A stretch of DNA of 58,291 bases from an uncultured bacterium. Its GTDB lineage: Bacteria > Verrucomicrobiota > Kiritimatiellia > RFP12 > UBA1067. Under the pieces are notes generated by a model that had not been told where the DNA came from, made no database searches, and was given only the letters and a program-made list of their open reading frames with translations. Positions 38,934 through 48,274 of the stretch are shown here, in pieces; within the stretch, counting starts at the first letter, position 1; each line of letters begins with the position of its first letter. The position numbers and the translations under genes are program-made. The stretch is taken from positions 1 through 58,291 of the forward strand of contig URIT01000005.1 of the NCBI GenBank assembly GCA_900547945.1, in the 5' to 3' direction.

Positions 38934-41900
38934 TTATTTCGCCGCCGCGCGCGTCTCGTAGAGCGGATAGCCCACCTCGCGCAGGGCCTTCACCGTCTCA
39001 GGGTAGGGTCGGTCACAGATGTCCGTCCAGCCGACCTGGAAGTATTCGCCGTCGAAGCGGCCCGACGTCGCCTGGTCGGAGAACTGGTGCCAGTGTACGC
39101 CCACGACCTGCGGGTTCCGCAGCGCCGACGCGACGTACGCCTTGAGCGCCGCCGCGCGCCCCTCCTGACTGCCCGCGTTGACGAGGCCCGAGCCGAAGAG
39201 GCCCCGGTCGTGCGCGCCGAAGTGGAATTCGCCGATGAGGACCGGCGCGTCCAGCTTCTCCGGCAGGCGCCAGTCCAGGATGCTGCCGGTGTAGATGTTG
39301 TAGCTCACCACGTCGCAGTACCGCGCGCAGGCCTTGACGGCCCAGGGGCGCGCCGAACCGGCGAAACGGCAGCCGAGATAGAGAAGGCCCTTGTCGTACT
39401 CCTTCACGGCGTCGCGCGTGCGCTTGAAGTACTCCTCCACGATCACGTCCGTGAACGCGCGCAGCTCCTCGGCGGGGACCTTGCCCATGTCGCCGTCCCA
39501 GACGATCCCCTTCGCCGCGAGGCGCTTCACGAACGCGACCTTCGCGGGCTGGTCGTCGGGGCTCCAGAGCGTCCAGCGCGCCAGGTCCTCGTGCTTCGCG
39601 CCCCACTGGATCTCGTTGTCGATGAAGAAGCCGATGCACCACGGATCGTGCGCCTCGCGCCCGTGCTCCGCGAGCGCGGCGAGCGTCGCCGTGCGGAAGG
39701 ACGGGTCGAACGGGTCGCGGAACTTGGCCCACGTGCCCCAGCTGCCGGCGATCGGCCGCGAGGCCACCTCCACGCGCTCGGCGTAGGGCGTGCGGTCCTG
39801 CAGGCAGATCTTGAGATCGCTCGAATTCGCGATCGTGTTGCAGCCCCAGCTGCGCAGACGGCGGTGGCACGAGTCGGCGAACTTCTCGAACCACGCCGCG
39901 CCGTACTTGCGGTAGAGGTTCGCGGCGGAGAAGTCGAAGCGGCGCGTCTCGTCGCGCTTCAGGTAGAACGGCAGCAGGAGGGCGTCGTAGGTGTCGTAGA
40001 ACTGCGCGAGCGCCTCGCCCTTCTTCGGCAGATCCGTGAAGAGGATGTCGCGGTCGGGCATCGCGCCCCCGCACTTCGGCGTGCGGGGGTTGCCGTTGAG
40101 GGGCGTGAGGGCCGAGCTCGGCGTCACGCGCACCGCGCCCCAGCTCCAGAAGAGGTTGCCTTCTGGATCGACGAGCCACCATTTGCCGTCAATTTTCTTC
40201 GGGTAGAAACGGCCTGTCGCCGTCTGCTTCGGCCCCTTCGTCCAGCCGCCGAAGCGGTCGCGGTCGTCCGGACCGGGATGCGCGGCGAGGTCGGCCTCCT
40301 CGGCGGACACGGCGGCCTGCAGCTCCGCGTCGCTGTGGGTCTTCCCGGGCCAGTCGCGCCACTTGAACTGCCCGAACTTGTCGAAGCACGGCAGGAAGTC
40401 CTTCGTCGCCATCTTCGCCCACGGCTCGTTCGTGACGGCCATCTTGATGGGGAGCTTCTTCCCGACCCAGCCCCTCATCTCCTGGTGGGGGCGATAGAGC
40501 GCGTCGACGATTTCGGCGGGCTTCATTTCGGCCCACTCCGTGCGGCGCGGAATCTGATTGTTGGGCGCGAGCAAAATGGGCGAATCCCAAAGCGGGAGGC
40601 CCTTTACAACCGTCTGCTTGCCCGTGCGCACGATATTCGCCGCGGGGAAACGGCAGACCTTGCCCGTGAGCAGATCGACCCAGACGGCATCCCTGAACCC
40701 AAGCATGTCAAAGACCACGTCGCCGCGCTCGTACGCGAGCGTGTCGCCCGGACGCTCTCCCGAGAACCACAGCACGTAGACGGGCTGCGACTGCCGCTCG
40801 AACTTCGCAACCGTCAGCTCCTTCCCGTTCACGGTCTGCTTCGAGAGGCCGACGGGGTGAACGTCCTCGTCGAAGTAGGAGAAGACGTGCTGCATCGCGT
40901 AGAAGCTCGGGCGACGGTAGACGACCTCCTTGAGGAGATTGCAGCGCAGGAGGCCGAAGCTCTGGAGCATGAACGTGTACTGCAGGTCGACGCACGTGAA
41001 GATGCTCGACGGGATGTCGCGCGCCGCGTCGCCGATCGTGCGGCGCAGGTTCCACTTCGCCTGGGAGTACTCCGTCCACTCGACGCTGTGGATCGCGTGG
41101 GCGTATTCGAGCTGCGACGGGCAGCCCACCTCGCCCTGGAAGATGTCGAAGCGGGGCGAATAGCTCTTCACGAACGCACGCAGCGGCTCCGCGAGATTCG
41201 CGTACGATCTGTCGGGGTTGTTCTCGTAGGGGTGGTAGATGAAGAGGCTCGCGAGGTCGAGGGCGTTCTCCTTCTTCAGGCGCTCCAGCAGCACGCCGTA
41301 GTCGCTCTGGACGGGCGTCTGCCCCTTCTTCCACGTCCAGCTGATCGCCGTCACGTAGCACTTCGCGTTCGGTTGCACGGCGCGGATGGCCTTCGCGGTG
41401 CGGTAGAAGAGCTCGGCGTACTCGGGGCCCTGGTGGAAGGGCTCGTTCCAGATCTCCCATTCGTCCACCACGTCCTTGTAGCGTTCCACGCACGCCGTGC
41501 AGTAGCGCAGCCACGCCGCAAACGCCTCGGGGTTCCCCGTGACCTGCTTCACGCGCATGCCGAGGCGGAAGTCGCTGCCCCACACGGGGTTGCCGTAGGA
41601 GAGGCAGATCCAGGGCTTCACGCCCATCGCCGCCATCTCGCGCACCTGCGGGTCGAGCCAGGTGAAGTCGTAGACGCCCTTCTCCTGCTCCGTCTTCGCC
41701 CAGCCGCTGAAGAGGCGGCCGCGCTTCGCGCCGAGATAGGGCAGATAGTCCTTGTAGGCGTTCCAGTCGGCGTAGTCGCGGTCCATCGTCTCGCAGCCGA
41801 TCGACCACTTGGAGCCCTTGATGTCCGAAGCGAGGCGCGTTTCCAGCTGCCCGGCGGGCTCCAGGCCGCTCTCCAGGGCGCAGAGTTTCTTCCAGGTGAC

Positions 41901-42089
41901 GCAGGGCTTCTCCTTCTCGAAGAGCGTCTTGGGCGCCTTTTTCTGGAGATGGTCGCCCCAGGCATCCCAGCTCTTGATCTTCTTCGCGTCCTTGAACGAG
42001 ACGATCCCCGGCGCCGCCGCGCCCGCCAGAGCGGGCATCGCCGCCACGAGCGCGAGCGCGCCCACCTGCTTCATCCACTTCGTTGCCAT
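38934..42089 (-). CDS. Secreted two-barrel glycoside hydrolase (GH39-like + GH50 agarase-like)
   Basis: A 1051-residue exported protein (signal peptide core VGALALVAAMPALAGA). The N-terminal half is a clan GH-A barrel of GH39-like type: acid/base Glu in WEIWNEPFHQGP (about 210) and likely nucleophile in FDIFQGEVGCP (about 315). The C-terminal half starts near GRFYPKKIDGKWWLVDPEGN (about 625) and resembles GH50 beta-agarases: FFIDNEIQWG (about 822) and IGEFHFGAHDRGLFGSG (about 953), then VGVHWHQFSDQATSGRFDGE. Both catalytic Glu pairs appear intact. GGGAG seven bases upstream favours the ATG at 42089. The natural substrate may be a galactan or another red-algal-like or mucin-like glycan. Confidence 0.82.
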   Translation of the reverse strand: MATKWMKQVGALALVAAMPALAGAAAPGIVSFKDAKKIKSWDAWGDHLQKKAPKTLFEKEKPCVTWKKLCALESGLEPAGQLETRLASDIKGSKWSIGCETMDRDYADWNAYKDYLPYLGAKRGRLFSGWAKTEQEKGVYDFTWLDPQVREMAAMGVKPWICLSYGNPVWGSDFRLGMRVKQVTGNPEAFAAWLRYCTACVERYKDVVDEWEIWNEPFHQGPEYAELFYRTAKAIRAVQPNAKCYVTAISWTWKKGQTPVQSDYGVLLERLKKENALDLASLFIYHPYENNPDRSYANLAEPLRAFVKSYSPRFDIFQGEVGCPSQLEYAHAIHSVEWTEYSQAKWNLRRTIGDAARDIPSSIFTCVDLQYTFMLQSFGLLRCNLLKEVVYRRPSFYAMQHVFSYFDEDVHPVGLSKQTVNGKELTVAKFERQSQPVYVLWFSGERPGDTLAYERGDVVFDMLGFRDAVWVDLLTGKVCRFPAANIVRTGKQTVVKGLPLWDSPILLAPNNQIPRRTEWAEMKPAEIVDALYRPHQEMRGWVGKKLPIKMAVTNEPWAKMATKDFLPCFDKFGQFKWRDWPGKTHSDAELQAAVSAEEADLAAHPGPDDRDRFGGWTKGPKQTATGRFYPKKIDGKWWLVDPEGNLFWSWGAVRVTPSSALTPLNGNPRTPKCGGAMPDRDILFTDLPKKGEALAQFYDTYDALLLPFYLKRDETRRFDFSAANLYRKYGAAWFEKFADSCHRRLRSWGCNTIANSSDLKICLQDRTPYAERVEVASRPIAGSWGTWAKFRDPFDPSFRTATLAALAEHGREAHDPWCIGFFIDNEIQWGAKHEDLARWTLWSPDDQPAKVAFVKRLAAKGIVWDGDMGKVPAEELRAFTDVIVEEYFKRTRDAVKEYDKGLLYLGCRFAGSARPWAVKACARYCDVVSYNIYTGSILDWRLPEKLDAPVLIGEFHFGAHDRGLFGSGLVNAGSQEGRAAALKAYVASALRNPQVVGVHWHQFSDQATSGRFDGEYFQVGWTDICDRPYPETVKALREVGYPLYETRAAAK

Positions 42090-42104
42090 GTGCATTCTCC
42101 CTGT

Positions 42105-43061
42105 TTACTTGATTTCCCACTGGCGGATCTCGTCCGCGACCTCGAAGAGCGTTTCGGGGTAGTCGGTGGTATAGTGGTCGAAGCCGAGCTTCCACATGGC
42201 GCGGTAGACGGCCTTGTTCGCGCCCTCGGTCCAGGTGACGCCGTTCACGGTGACGCCGTGCTTGTGCAGGAGGGCGATGGCGCGCGTGATGAACGGCGTG
42301 GAGGGGCAGAAGATGTCCGGCTTCGAAAGGTCCGTGCGCAGGTGGATCTGCACCTGGTCGATGCCGTCGAACCCGGTCGCGGCCATTTCATCGAGCTGCT
42401 TCTGGACGTACGCCTCGGCGCGGGCGGTCTCCCCGGGCGAGTTGTCCTTCGGCCAGGCCCCCAGCCACACCATCGAGCGCCCCTGCGGCGCGAGGGTGCG
42501 CCAGCGCGGGATGAGCCGCCAGTTGGAGGAGCAGTAGTAGACCTGCCCGATGACGCCGAACGTGTCCGCGAGCTTCGCGATCAGCTCCGGCGGCGCCCCC
42601 TGCTCGTCCACGTAGAGCAGGCGTTCGGGACGGCCCTTCATCGCGGCGAAGACGCTCTCCATCGTCGCGACGCGCGTGGAGGCGTATTCGGGACCGAGGT
42701 AGGAGCCCGTGTCGACGTCCTTGATCTCGTCCCAGGTGAGTTCGCGCACGTCCTTCACCGCGAACGCCGGCGTGATGCCGCGCCCGATGCGCCGGAAGTT
42801 CCCGTCGTGCATCGCGATCGCCACGCCGTCCTTCGTAAGGCGGGCGTCCGCCTCCGGCGCCATCCCGTGCCCCCAGCACCAGAGGAAGGTTTCGAGGGCA
42901 TTGTCGGGACGCGACCTCGCGCCGCCACCACGGTGGATCTGGCAGCGGAAGAGCCCCTTCTCGCGCGGAATCGGCGCCGGCTTCGCCCATTGCCCCGCCA
43001 GCGCGGGCAGCGCCGCGAGCATGAGCGCGCCGCCCCACATCCTCCACGTCATTCCTGCCAT
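42105..43061 (-). CDS. Exported glycerophosphodiester phosphodiesterase-family protein
   Basis: A GDPD-type TIM barrel with a signal peptide (WGGALMLAALPALAG). Catalytic and metal motifs are IHRGGGARSRPDN, PEADARLTKDG and IAMHDGNFRRIG. It could hydrolyse glycerophosphodiesters, but exported GDPD-like proteins in glycan loci may have other phosphodiester substrates. The start is MAGMTWRMW (43061) with AAAGGA upstream; MTWRMW (43052) is possible. It is preceded by a -10 box and followed by the GH39/GH50-like gene after 15 bases. Confidence 0.85.
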   Translation of the reverse strand: MAGMTWRMWGGALMLAALPALAGQWAKPAPIPREKGLFRCQIHRGGGARSRPDNALETFLWCWGHGMAPEADARLTKDGVAIAMHDGNFRRIGRGITPAFAVKDVRELTWDEIKDVDTGSYLGPEYASTRVATMESVFAAMKGRPERLLYVDEQGAPPELIAKLADTFGVIGQVYYCSSNWRLIPRWRTLAPQGRSMVWLGAWPKDNSPGETARAEAYVQKQLDEMAATGFDGIDQVQIHLRTDLSKPDIFCPSTPFITRAIALLHKHGVTVNGVTWTEGANKAVYRAMWKLGFDHYTTDYPETLFEVADEIRQWEIK

Positions 43062-43098
43062 CTCGCCACGTTCCTTTCTCTCCTTGAATGATGCGCCT

Positions 43099-43104
43099 AG
43101 TATA
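43099..43104 (-). promoter_or_regulatory. Extended -10 box of the GDPD gene
   Basis: TTTGC followed by TATACT on the minus strand, giving a leader of about 30 bases with GGAGAGAAAGGA before the start at 43061. Confidence 0.6.
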
Positions 43105-43174
43105 GCAAATGCGGGCCTAGAGGGGGGCACGCCCGGTCTGGCAGACTCGGTGCCTGCCCCGCCGCGTCCGCGCC

Positions 43175-44314
43175 TCATTTCAGGCTCTTGATTTCCGCGG
43201 CCGTGAACGGCACGCTGCGCGCGAGCGTGAGACAGCGGTATTCGTTCCAGTTCCCCGTCTTGAACTTCGCGCGTTCGGCCTCGTCCTTCAGCGGACGCAC
43301 CGCGCAGTAGACGAGCCAGAGCTTGCCGTCATGCCAGATCGCCGCGCCCTTGTGGGCGTGGATCGAGTCGATCTCGCCGGGCTTGCCGACCGGCACGACC
43401 GGCCGCGCGTAGCTGCGCCAGTTCAGGCCGTCCGGCGAGACGGCGACGCCCTCCTGCGCGCCCGGCCCGCCGCCGAGGCCGCAGAAGTAGCGCATCCAGC
43501 GCGACCGCCGCGCATCCCACATCACGCCCTGCCCACAGGTGAAGTTCCGGTCCCATCCGACCTGGCCGACCGTGCAGACGGGGTTGCGCCCGTAGCGCCG
43601 CCATTTCGTGAGCGAATCGTCCTCGGCGAACGCGACGCCGACCTGCTCCTTCCAGGGCCAGCTCGGGCTGGACTTGCCGTTGTAGTAGAGCCAGTAGGTA
43701 CCGTCGCGCGGCACGACCCACACGCTGTAGAGCCCCGCCCCGTCCCACGACGACGGATCGGGCCCCTTCTCGAAGACCGGCTTGTCGAGGCAGTGCCACG
43801 CGAGAAGGTTCTCGTCCGTCGTCCACGCGAGGCCATTCGCCGCGCCGCCCGATTCATACCCCTTTCCGGGATAGGCGTGGTACATGAGCCAGTACTTCCC
43901 GTCCTTCTCGATGAGCTCGCGCGAACCGTAGAGGTCGTTCTCCTGGAGAAAGCAGGAAATCGCCCGTCCGTTCATGTCCCAGCCGTTCTTCGACTGTCCG
44001 CGCGCGAAGACGACGCCGTGCTTCGTCCAGTGGAGCATGTCCGCCGTGGATGCAAGCGCGGTCTGGTAGCCCACGCCGTCGAAGCCGATGTACATCATGT
44101 AGATGCGGCCCCTGTGGCGGAAGAGGCGGGCGTGGTCCACCGCGAGGCGGTCGAACGCCCCCGGCTCGCCCGAGGGCGCGAGGATCGGCCGTCCGAGCTT
44201 GTACGGCGCGAGATACTCCTTCACCTCGGCCTCGTCCGTGATCGGTTCGGCCGCCGCGGCCATGTTCACCGCCACGACGGCGGACAACGCCAGGAACAAA
44301 CCCTTCAACTTCAT
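43175..44314 (-). CDS. Exported five-bladed propeller glycosidase (GH130/GH43-like)
   Basis: 379 residues with a signal peptide (GLFLALSAVVAVNMAAA). The repeats FDRLAVDHARLFRHRGRIYM, DGKYWLMYHAYPG, DGTYWLYYNGKS and DGKLWLVYCAVRP are the blade motifs of GH43/GH130-type beta-propellers, and the acidic residues sit at their starts. Family assignment between GH130, GH43 and related DUF families cannot be settled by eye. The ATG at 44314 has AAAGGA upstream and a -10 box at 44351-44356. Confidence 0.8.
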   Translation of the reverse strand: MKLKGLFLALSAVVAVNMAAAAEPITDEAEVKEYLAPYKLGRPILAPSGEPGAFDRLAVDHARLFRHRGRIYMMYIGFDGVGYQTALASTADMLHWTKHGVVFARGQSKNGWDMNGRAISCFLQENDLYGSRELIEKDGKYWLMYHAYPGKGYESGGAANGLAWTTDENLLAWHCLDKPVFEKGPDPSSWDGAGLYSVWVVPRDGTYWLYYNGKSSPSWPWKEQVGVAFAEDDSLTKWRRYGRNPVCTVGQVGWDRNFTCGQGVMWDARRSRWMRYFCGLGGGPGAQEGVAVSPDGLNWRSYARPVVPVGKPGEIDSIHAHKGAAIWHDGKLWLVYCAVRPLKDEAERAKFKTGNWNEYRCLTLARSVPFTAAEIKSLK

Positions 44315-44350
44315 CTTGCTGGTCCTTTCTGATTTTCCTCTCCCGGTCTC

Positions 44351-44356
44351 ATCGTA
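44351..44356 (-). promoter_or_regulatory. -10 box of the propeller glycosidase gene
   Basis: TCGTGG followed by TACGAT on the minus strand, with a leader of about 30 bases and AAAGGA before the ATG at 44314. Confidence 0.45.
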
Positions 44357-44419
44357 CCACGACAATCGTTCCCTTCTCCCTTCCCGGACCCACACGGCAG
44401 AACGAGGCGATCAGACATC

Positions 44420-44519
44420 ATGAACGGCACGATGCGCGTGAGCGTGAGACCGTTCTGGGGGACTATTGTGCTCCGTAAAAGTAGATGCCGCTACCGACGA
44501 TGAACTCCCGGCGCGTCAT
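44420..44519 (-). pseudogene. Internally deleted remnant of a Tat-exported glycosidase gene
   Basis: The ATG at 44519 overlaps the DUF5107 gene stop as ATGA and begins MTRREFIVGSG, a twin-arginine signal start, but the frame stops after 18 residues. About 20 bases on, the sequence NGLTLTRIVPFMMSD matches the end of the neighbouring propeller enzyme (CLTLARSVPFTAAE), and the DNA matches 43203-43232. A paralogue with a Tat signal was probably removed, leaving its two ends. Confidence 0.6.
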
Positions 44520-47500
44520 TCAATCTCCTTCAAAAGCCTCTTCAGCGCACCGGCCTTCTCGCGGGCCTTCGCCGCACGCTCCATCGCCGAGTTGTCGCCC
44601 GCGAACTTCGCATAGGCGTTGATGACGGTCGGCTGGGGCGTTTCAAGTTCCCGGATCGCCTGTTTCAGTTCGGCGATGAGCGGCGCCGTCTCGGCGTCGC
44701 GTCCGAGTTCCCGCAGGGCCTTGACCCGCCAGTAGTCCATCTCGCCCGCGTGGATCCAGCCCTTGAGGGACTTCTCCAGCTCGGTCCTGTAGCCCGCCGC
44801 GTCGCCGAGCGCCTTCCTGCACTGCGCCATGAAGTAGCGGCTCTTCGGCTCCGTGCCCGCATCTCCGGGGCGCCCCGCCTGCAGGTTGTCGGGATAGGTC
44901 GTCGACTCCTCGAAATACCCGAGCGCCGCCTTGTAGTCGTCCTTCGCCATCGCCGCCCGGCCGAGGCCAATGCACGCCTCGACGAACGGCGCAAGAAGCC
45001 CGTCCGCGCCCTCCCACACGTGGAAGCGCCGCGTCGTGAGGATGGCGTGCGCCTTCTCGTAGTCGCCGACGGCGTTGTGGCAGTACGCGAGCCGCAGCAT
45101 GTTCGCGTCGTACTTCCCGCAGGCCTCCGGGTACTTCAGCATCAGCGCCAGGCGTTCCGGCGCGGGCAGGTTCAGCTTCTCGGCGAGCTTGCCCGCCTCG
45201 TCGAGGGTGCGGAAGTTCCCGGGATCGGCTTCGAGCGCCCTGAGGTAGCAGTCGTACGCCTCGCGGCTTGCGACGCCCGAGGGGACGCCCGTGTTGGTGA
45301 AGTACGTGCCGGGGTGCGACAGGCCGAAGCCGAGGCAGCGGAGCGCGAGCGCATGACGCGGGTCGATCCCGACCGCCTTCTTCCACGCGCCGAGCGCGGC
45401 GGCCTTCTGGTCCATGTTCCAGAGGATCTCGCCGAGGAAATACTGCGTGTCCGCATCCGGCGGCAGGTTCGCCGCCGCCCACCGGAGGACCTCCAGTTCC
45501 TCCAGGCGGCTCGGGAAGCAGTAGATCCAGTCCACCTTTTCGAGGACGGGCTTCGCCGCCGGGTTCAGCTTCGTCTCCGCCGCCGCCTTGAAGAAAGCGA
45601 ACATCGGCTCGCGGTAGCTGTTGCACGCGGCCAGCGTCTCACCGAGCGGCAAGGCCCCCTCCGTCGCATACGGCTTCTCGGCGCGCGCCTTCGCGAGCGC
45701 GGCGCCGCAGAGGGCGACGACCTCATCGTAACAGCCGACCGCCCAGTAGTCGCCCACGCATTCGAGGAGCTGCTGCGCCTTGAGGCCGCGGTTCTTCTCC
45801 GCCTCGGCGAAGGACGTGCCACCCGTCCGCTCGACCGCGCCCCAGTATTCGAGCGGATCGCACGCGAACGCCCGGTCGAGGCACGGCGCGGCTTCGGCGG
45901 CGCGACCGAGCTTGCGGAGCGCAATCGCCTTCAGCGTCCAGAGCTTCGCCTCGTCCTGCCCAAGGGCGAGCGCGTCGTCGATGCGCAGCAGGGCCTCGGC
46001 GAAGTCGCCCCTGAGCAGCGCGAGGCGCGCGATCTCGGCGTAGGACTCCTTCTTGTAGCTCTGCCGCCAGGTGCAGCGCCAGAAGAGGTCTTCGGCGGCC
46101 TTGAGGTTGCCAAGGCCCTTCTCGCAGAGCGCGAGGTAGTATTCGGGCGCGGCGTCGAGGGCGCGCGTGAAGTTCTGGGTCGCGCGGCGGACGGCCCGCG
46201 CGAGATACGGTCTCGCCTCCGCGTACGCGCCGTTCTTGAGGCGACGGACGCCGAGCGCAAGGTTGGCGCGCGTGTAGTCGGGGTCGATTTCCAGCGCACG
46301 GCGGTAGTACGGCTCGGGATCGATGAGACCGTTGTGGAACTGGTCGAGGCGCAAACCGACTTCATAGGCGAGTTCGGCCGAGGCGTACGTCTTCGGGTCC
46401 TTCGGGTTCTCCACCTTCGGCGGAAGCGGGTCGTGGGGGTCCGGCCCGACGGGCGTGTAGGCGAGGAAGACCCTGCCGTCCGCATCGGCGATCGACGCCG
46501 TGAATTCCTGGTCTTTCGCGTCAGCCGCGACCTTGACAGGCTTGCACCACGGCGTGTTCGGATCGAGGGCGACGTTCTTCTCCTCAAAGACCACCACGGG
46601 AGGGACGGGCTCTCTCCCGTCCGCGGCCGCGACGGAGCGCGGCCCTCCCCTCAGAACGCGCACCGTGCAGCCCTTCAGCGCGCGCGTCGAATGGAACCCG
46701 ACCAGAAGTTCCGCCTTGCCGCGCCGCTCGACGTTCACCGCGCCGTCGATCGTCACGTTTTTCACGCCGCCAATGCCCTTCACGGGGAACCAGAACTGCG
46801 AGACCTTGCGCGTCTCGTAGGGCGCGATCCACGAGTAGTCGGGCTGGTTGTCGCTCCAGCAGCCCACCATCAGCTCCAGATACGGCCCGTCGCTGTCGGT
46901 CAGCACCGTGTCCCAGACGTGCGCCTCGGGGAAGTTGCCCCAAAGGAAGAACTTCTTGCCAACCGTGAGATGGCGGTTCGAGACGTGCGCCGTGCCCATG
47001 TTCCGCTTGTGGTCCATGCCCGCGAGCCAGGCGTTGTCGGGGTCCATCGCGAAGATCGAGCGCGATTCGATCGTGTAGTTGCGCCACCACGAGAGGTCCA
47101 TCGTGCCCGAAATGTCGTCTGCGTACTTCGAACGCTGGGACGGCAGAAGCTCGACTTCCTCCTTGCGCGGTCCGATCGGCCAGCTCGTCCAGTAGTTCTT
47201 GTGGTGGTCGAAGCCAAGATGGCAGCTCGGCGGGAAGATGATCTGGTAGTCGTCGCCGCAGTGGACCGAGACGTTCGCCCAGTAGATCATCGACTCAATG
47301 AACGGACCGCGGTTCATGAAGACGTTGTCGGCCCTGAGGACGGCGCGGTCGGGCATCATCGACAGGCCGATCGTCCACTTCAGGCGGCGACGCAGTTCCG
47401 TCTCGCCGATCCAGACCGTCTTCGAGCCGTCCGCGTTCGCCGCGAGCCTCCAGTCGATCGGCATTGCCGTCGTCGCGCGGTGGTGGTGCGGGAAGTTCCA

Positions 47501-47920
47501 CTCCACGCCGCCCGAGATCCACGCCCCGAGCATGCCGATCAGGGCGGGCTTGACGACGTGCTGGCGGTAGAACGCCTCGAAACCCGTCTCGCGATCCGTG
47601 AAGTTGAGAAGATGCCCGCCATGTTCGGGCAGAAGCCCCATCTGAAGCCACTTGTTCTCAAGCGTCAGGTACGTATACGTCTCGTCGACCTTGCCGTCGA
47701 AAAGGACATCCTGCATGGGATACGGATAGACGCGCCCCTGCGCGCCCTGGTAGACGCGCCCCGTATAGAACAGCGGCGTCTTGTCATATCCTCCCGGCGC
47801 ATACGTCGGGAGGACGATGGACGACTTCGCGACCTTGACCTCCGAACGGTCTTCCCCGGAGGCGGCGAACGCGAAACTACCACATAAAACGGCACCAAAG
47901 GCCAGCAAACAAGTTCTCAT
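44516..47920 (-). CDS. Exported DUF5107 domain protein with TPR repeats
   Basis: 1134 residues. Signal peptide MRTCLLAFGAVLCGSFAFAA, then a DUF5107-type beta-sandwich (about 20-420; YLTLENKWLQMGLLPEHGGH and WISGGVEWNFPHHH), then tetratricopeptide-like repeats to the end (DPDYTRANLALGVRRL, DPRHALALRCLGFGL, DPGNFRTLDEAGKL). DUF5107-TPR proteins are common in glycan-utilising Bacteroidota and PVC bacteria; the biochemical role is not established here. Residues about 423-443 (RGGPRSVAAADGREP) are encoded by a repeat copy inserted in frame. The ATG at 47920 is seven bases after a -10 box. Confidence 0.86.
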   Translation of the reverse strand: MRTCLLAFGAVLCGSFAFAASGEDRSEVKVAKSSIVLPTYAPGGYDKTPLFYTGRVYQGAQGRVYPYPMQDVLFDGKVDETYTYLTLENKWLQMGLLPEHGGHLLNFTDRETGFEAFYRQHVVKPALIGMLGAWISGGVEWNFPHHHRATTAMPIDWRLAANADGSKTVWIGETELRRRLKWTIGLSMMPDRAVLRADNVFMNRGPFIESMIYWANVSVHCGDDYQIIFPPSCHLGFDHHKNYWTSWPIGPRKEEVELLPSQRSKYADDISGTMDLSWWRNYTIESRSIFAMDPDNAWLAGMDHKRNMGTAHVSNRHLTVGKKFFLWGNFPEAHVWDTVLTDSDGPYLELMVGCWSDNQPDYSWIAPYETRKVSQFWFPVKGIGGVKNVTIDGAVNVERRGKAELLVGFHSTRALKGCTVRVLRGGPRSVAAADGREPVPPVVVFEEKNVALDPNTPWCKPVKVAADAKDQEFTASIADADGRVFLAYTPVGPDPHDPLPPKVENPKDPKTYASAELAYEVGLRLDQFHNGLIDPEPYYRRALEIDPDYTRANLALGVRRLKNGAYAEARPYLARAVRRATQNFTRALDAAPEYYLALCEKGLGNLKAAEDLFWRCTWRQSYKKESYAEIARLALLRGDFAEALLRIDDALALGQDEAKLWTLKAIALRKLGRAAEAAPCLDRAFACDPLEYWGAVERTGGTSFAEAEKNRGLKAQQLLECVGDYWAVGCYDEVVALCGAALAKARAEKPYATEGALPLGETLAACNSYREPMFAFFKAAAETKLNPAAKPVLEKVDWIYCFPSRLEELEVLRWAAANLPPDADTQYFLGEILWNMDQKAAALGAWKKAVGIDPRHALALRCLGFGLSHPGTYFTNTGVPSGVASREAYDCYLRALEADPGNFRTLDEAGKLAEKLNLPAPERLALMLKYPEACGKYDANMLRLAYCHNAVGDYEKAHAILTTRRFHVWEGADGLLAPFVEACIGLGRAAMAKDDYKAALGYFEESTTYPDNLQAGRPGDAGTEPKSRYFMAQCRKALGDAAGYRTELEKSLKGWIHAGEMDYWRVKALRELGRDAETAPLIAELKQAIRELETPQPTVINAYAKFAGDNSAMERAAKAREKAGALKRLLKEIE
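46598..46650. repeat. Interspersed palindromic repeat copy inside a CDS
   Basis: GGGAGGGACGGGCTCTCTCC, then GTCCGCGGCCGCGACGGAGC and GCGGCCCTCCC. It is in frame within the DUF5107 gene, between the beta-sandwich and the TPR region. Confidence 0.7.
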
Positions 47921-47927
47921 GGCGCGT

Positions 47928-47956
47928 ATTGTACCATTTTTAGGCGGTCTGAACAA
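47928..47956 (-). promoter_or_regulatory. Promoter of the DUF5107 gene, leaderless arrangement
   Basis: TTGTTC (47951-47956), a 17-base spacer and TACAAT (47928-47933) preceded by ATGG on the minus strand. Seven bases (ACGCGCC) precede the ATG at 47920. Confidence 0.75.
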
Positions 47957-48026
47957 CGACACAATCGTGCAAAGAATATATGACCGATCGGGCAGCTTGT
48001 TTCGTCACACAATCACGGACCTTGAC

Positions 48027-48099
48027 GTTCCGGTGTAATGTCCGTTTCACTGTTCCGGTGTGGTGTCGTTTCACTGTTTCGGTGTGATGTCGTTTTACA
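48027..48099. repeat. Three tandem units of 24-25 bp
   Basis: Three imperfect copies of a unit beginning GTTCCGGTGT and ending TCGTTTCACT (48027-48051, 48052-48075, 48076-48099). They lie in the gene-free stretch 47957-48274, which otherwise shows no recognisable feature. Confidence 0.85.
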
Positions 48100-48274
48100 G
48101 GGCGACGGATTCTCCCACCGACGACGATCCCCCTATCGGCAACGGAGCCGTCTGCCAGTAACGGAGTCTCCTACGCATTCCACGAGAACTCCGTCCCGCG
48201 CATCCCACCGGGAACATCCTCGATTCCTACTCTTGGGCTCGGTTCCTACTCGCTCTTGGGAAGATCCTCCGTTC

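Noticed and set aside
39087..43091. Long plus-strand open frame across the GH39/GH50-like and GDPD genes
   Set aside because: It spans two real genes and their promoter on the other strand and has no domain-like sequence.
44750..47887. Long plus-strand open frame opposite the DUF5107-TPR gene
   Set aside because: Shadow frame; low-complexity charged sequence without motifs.
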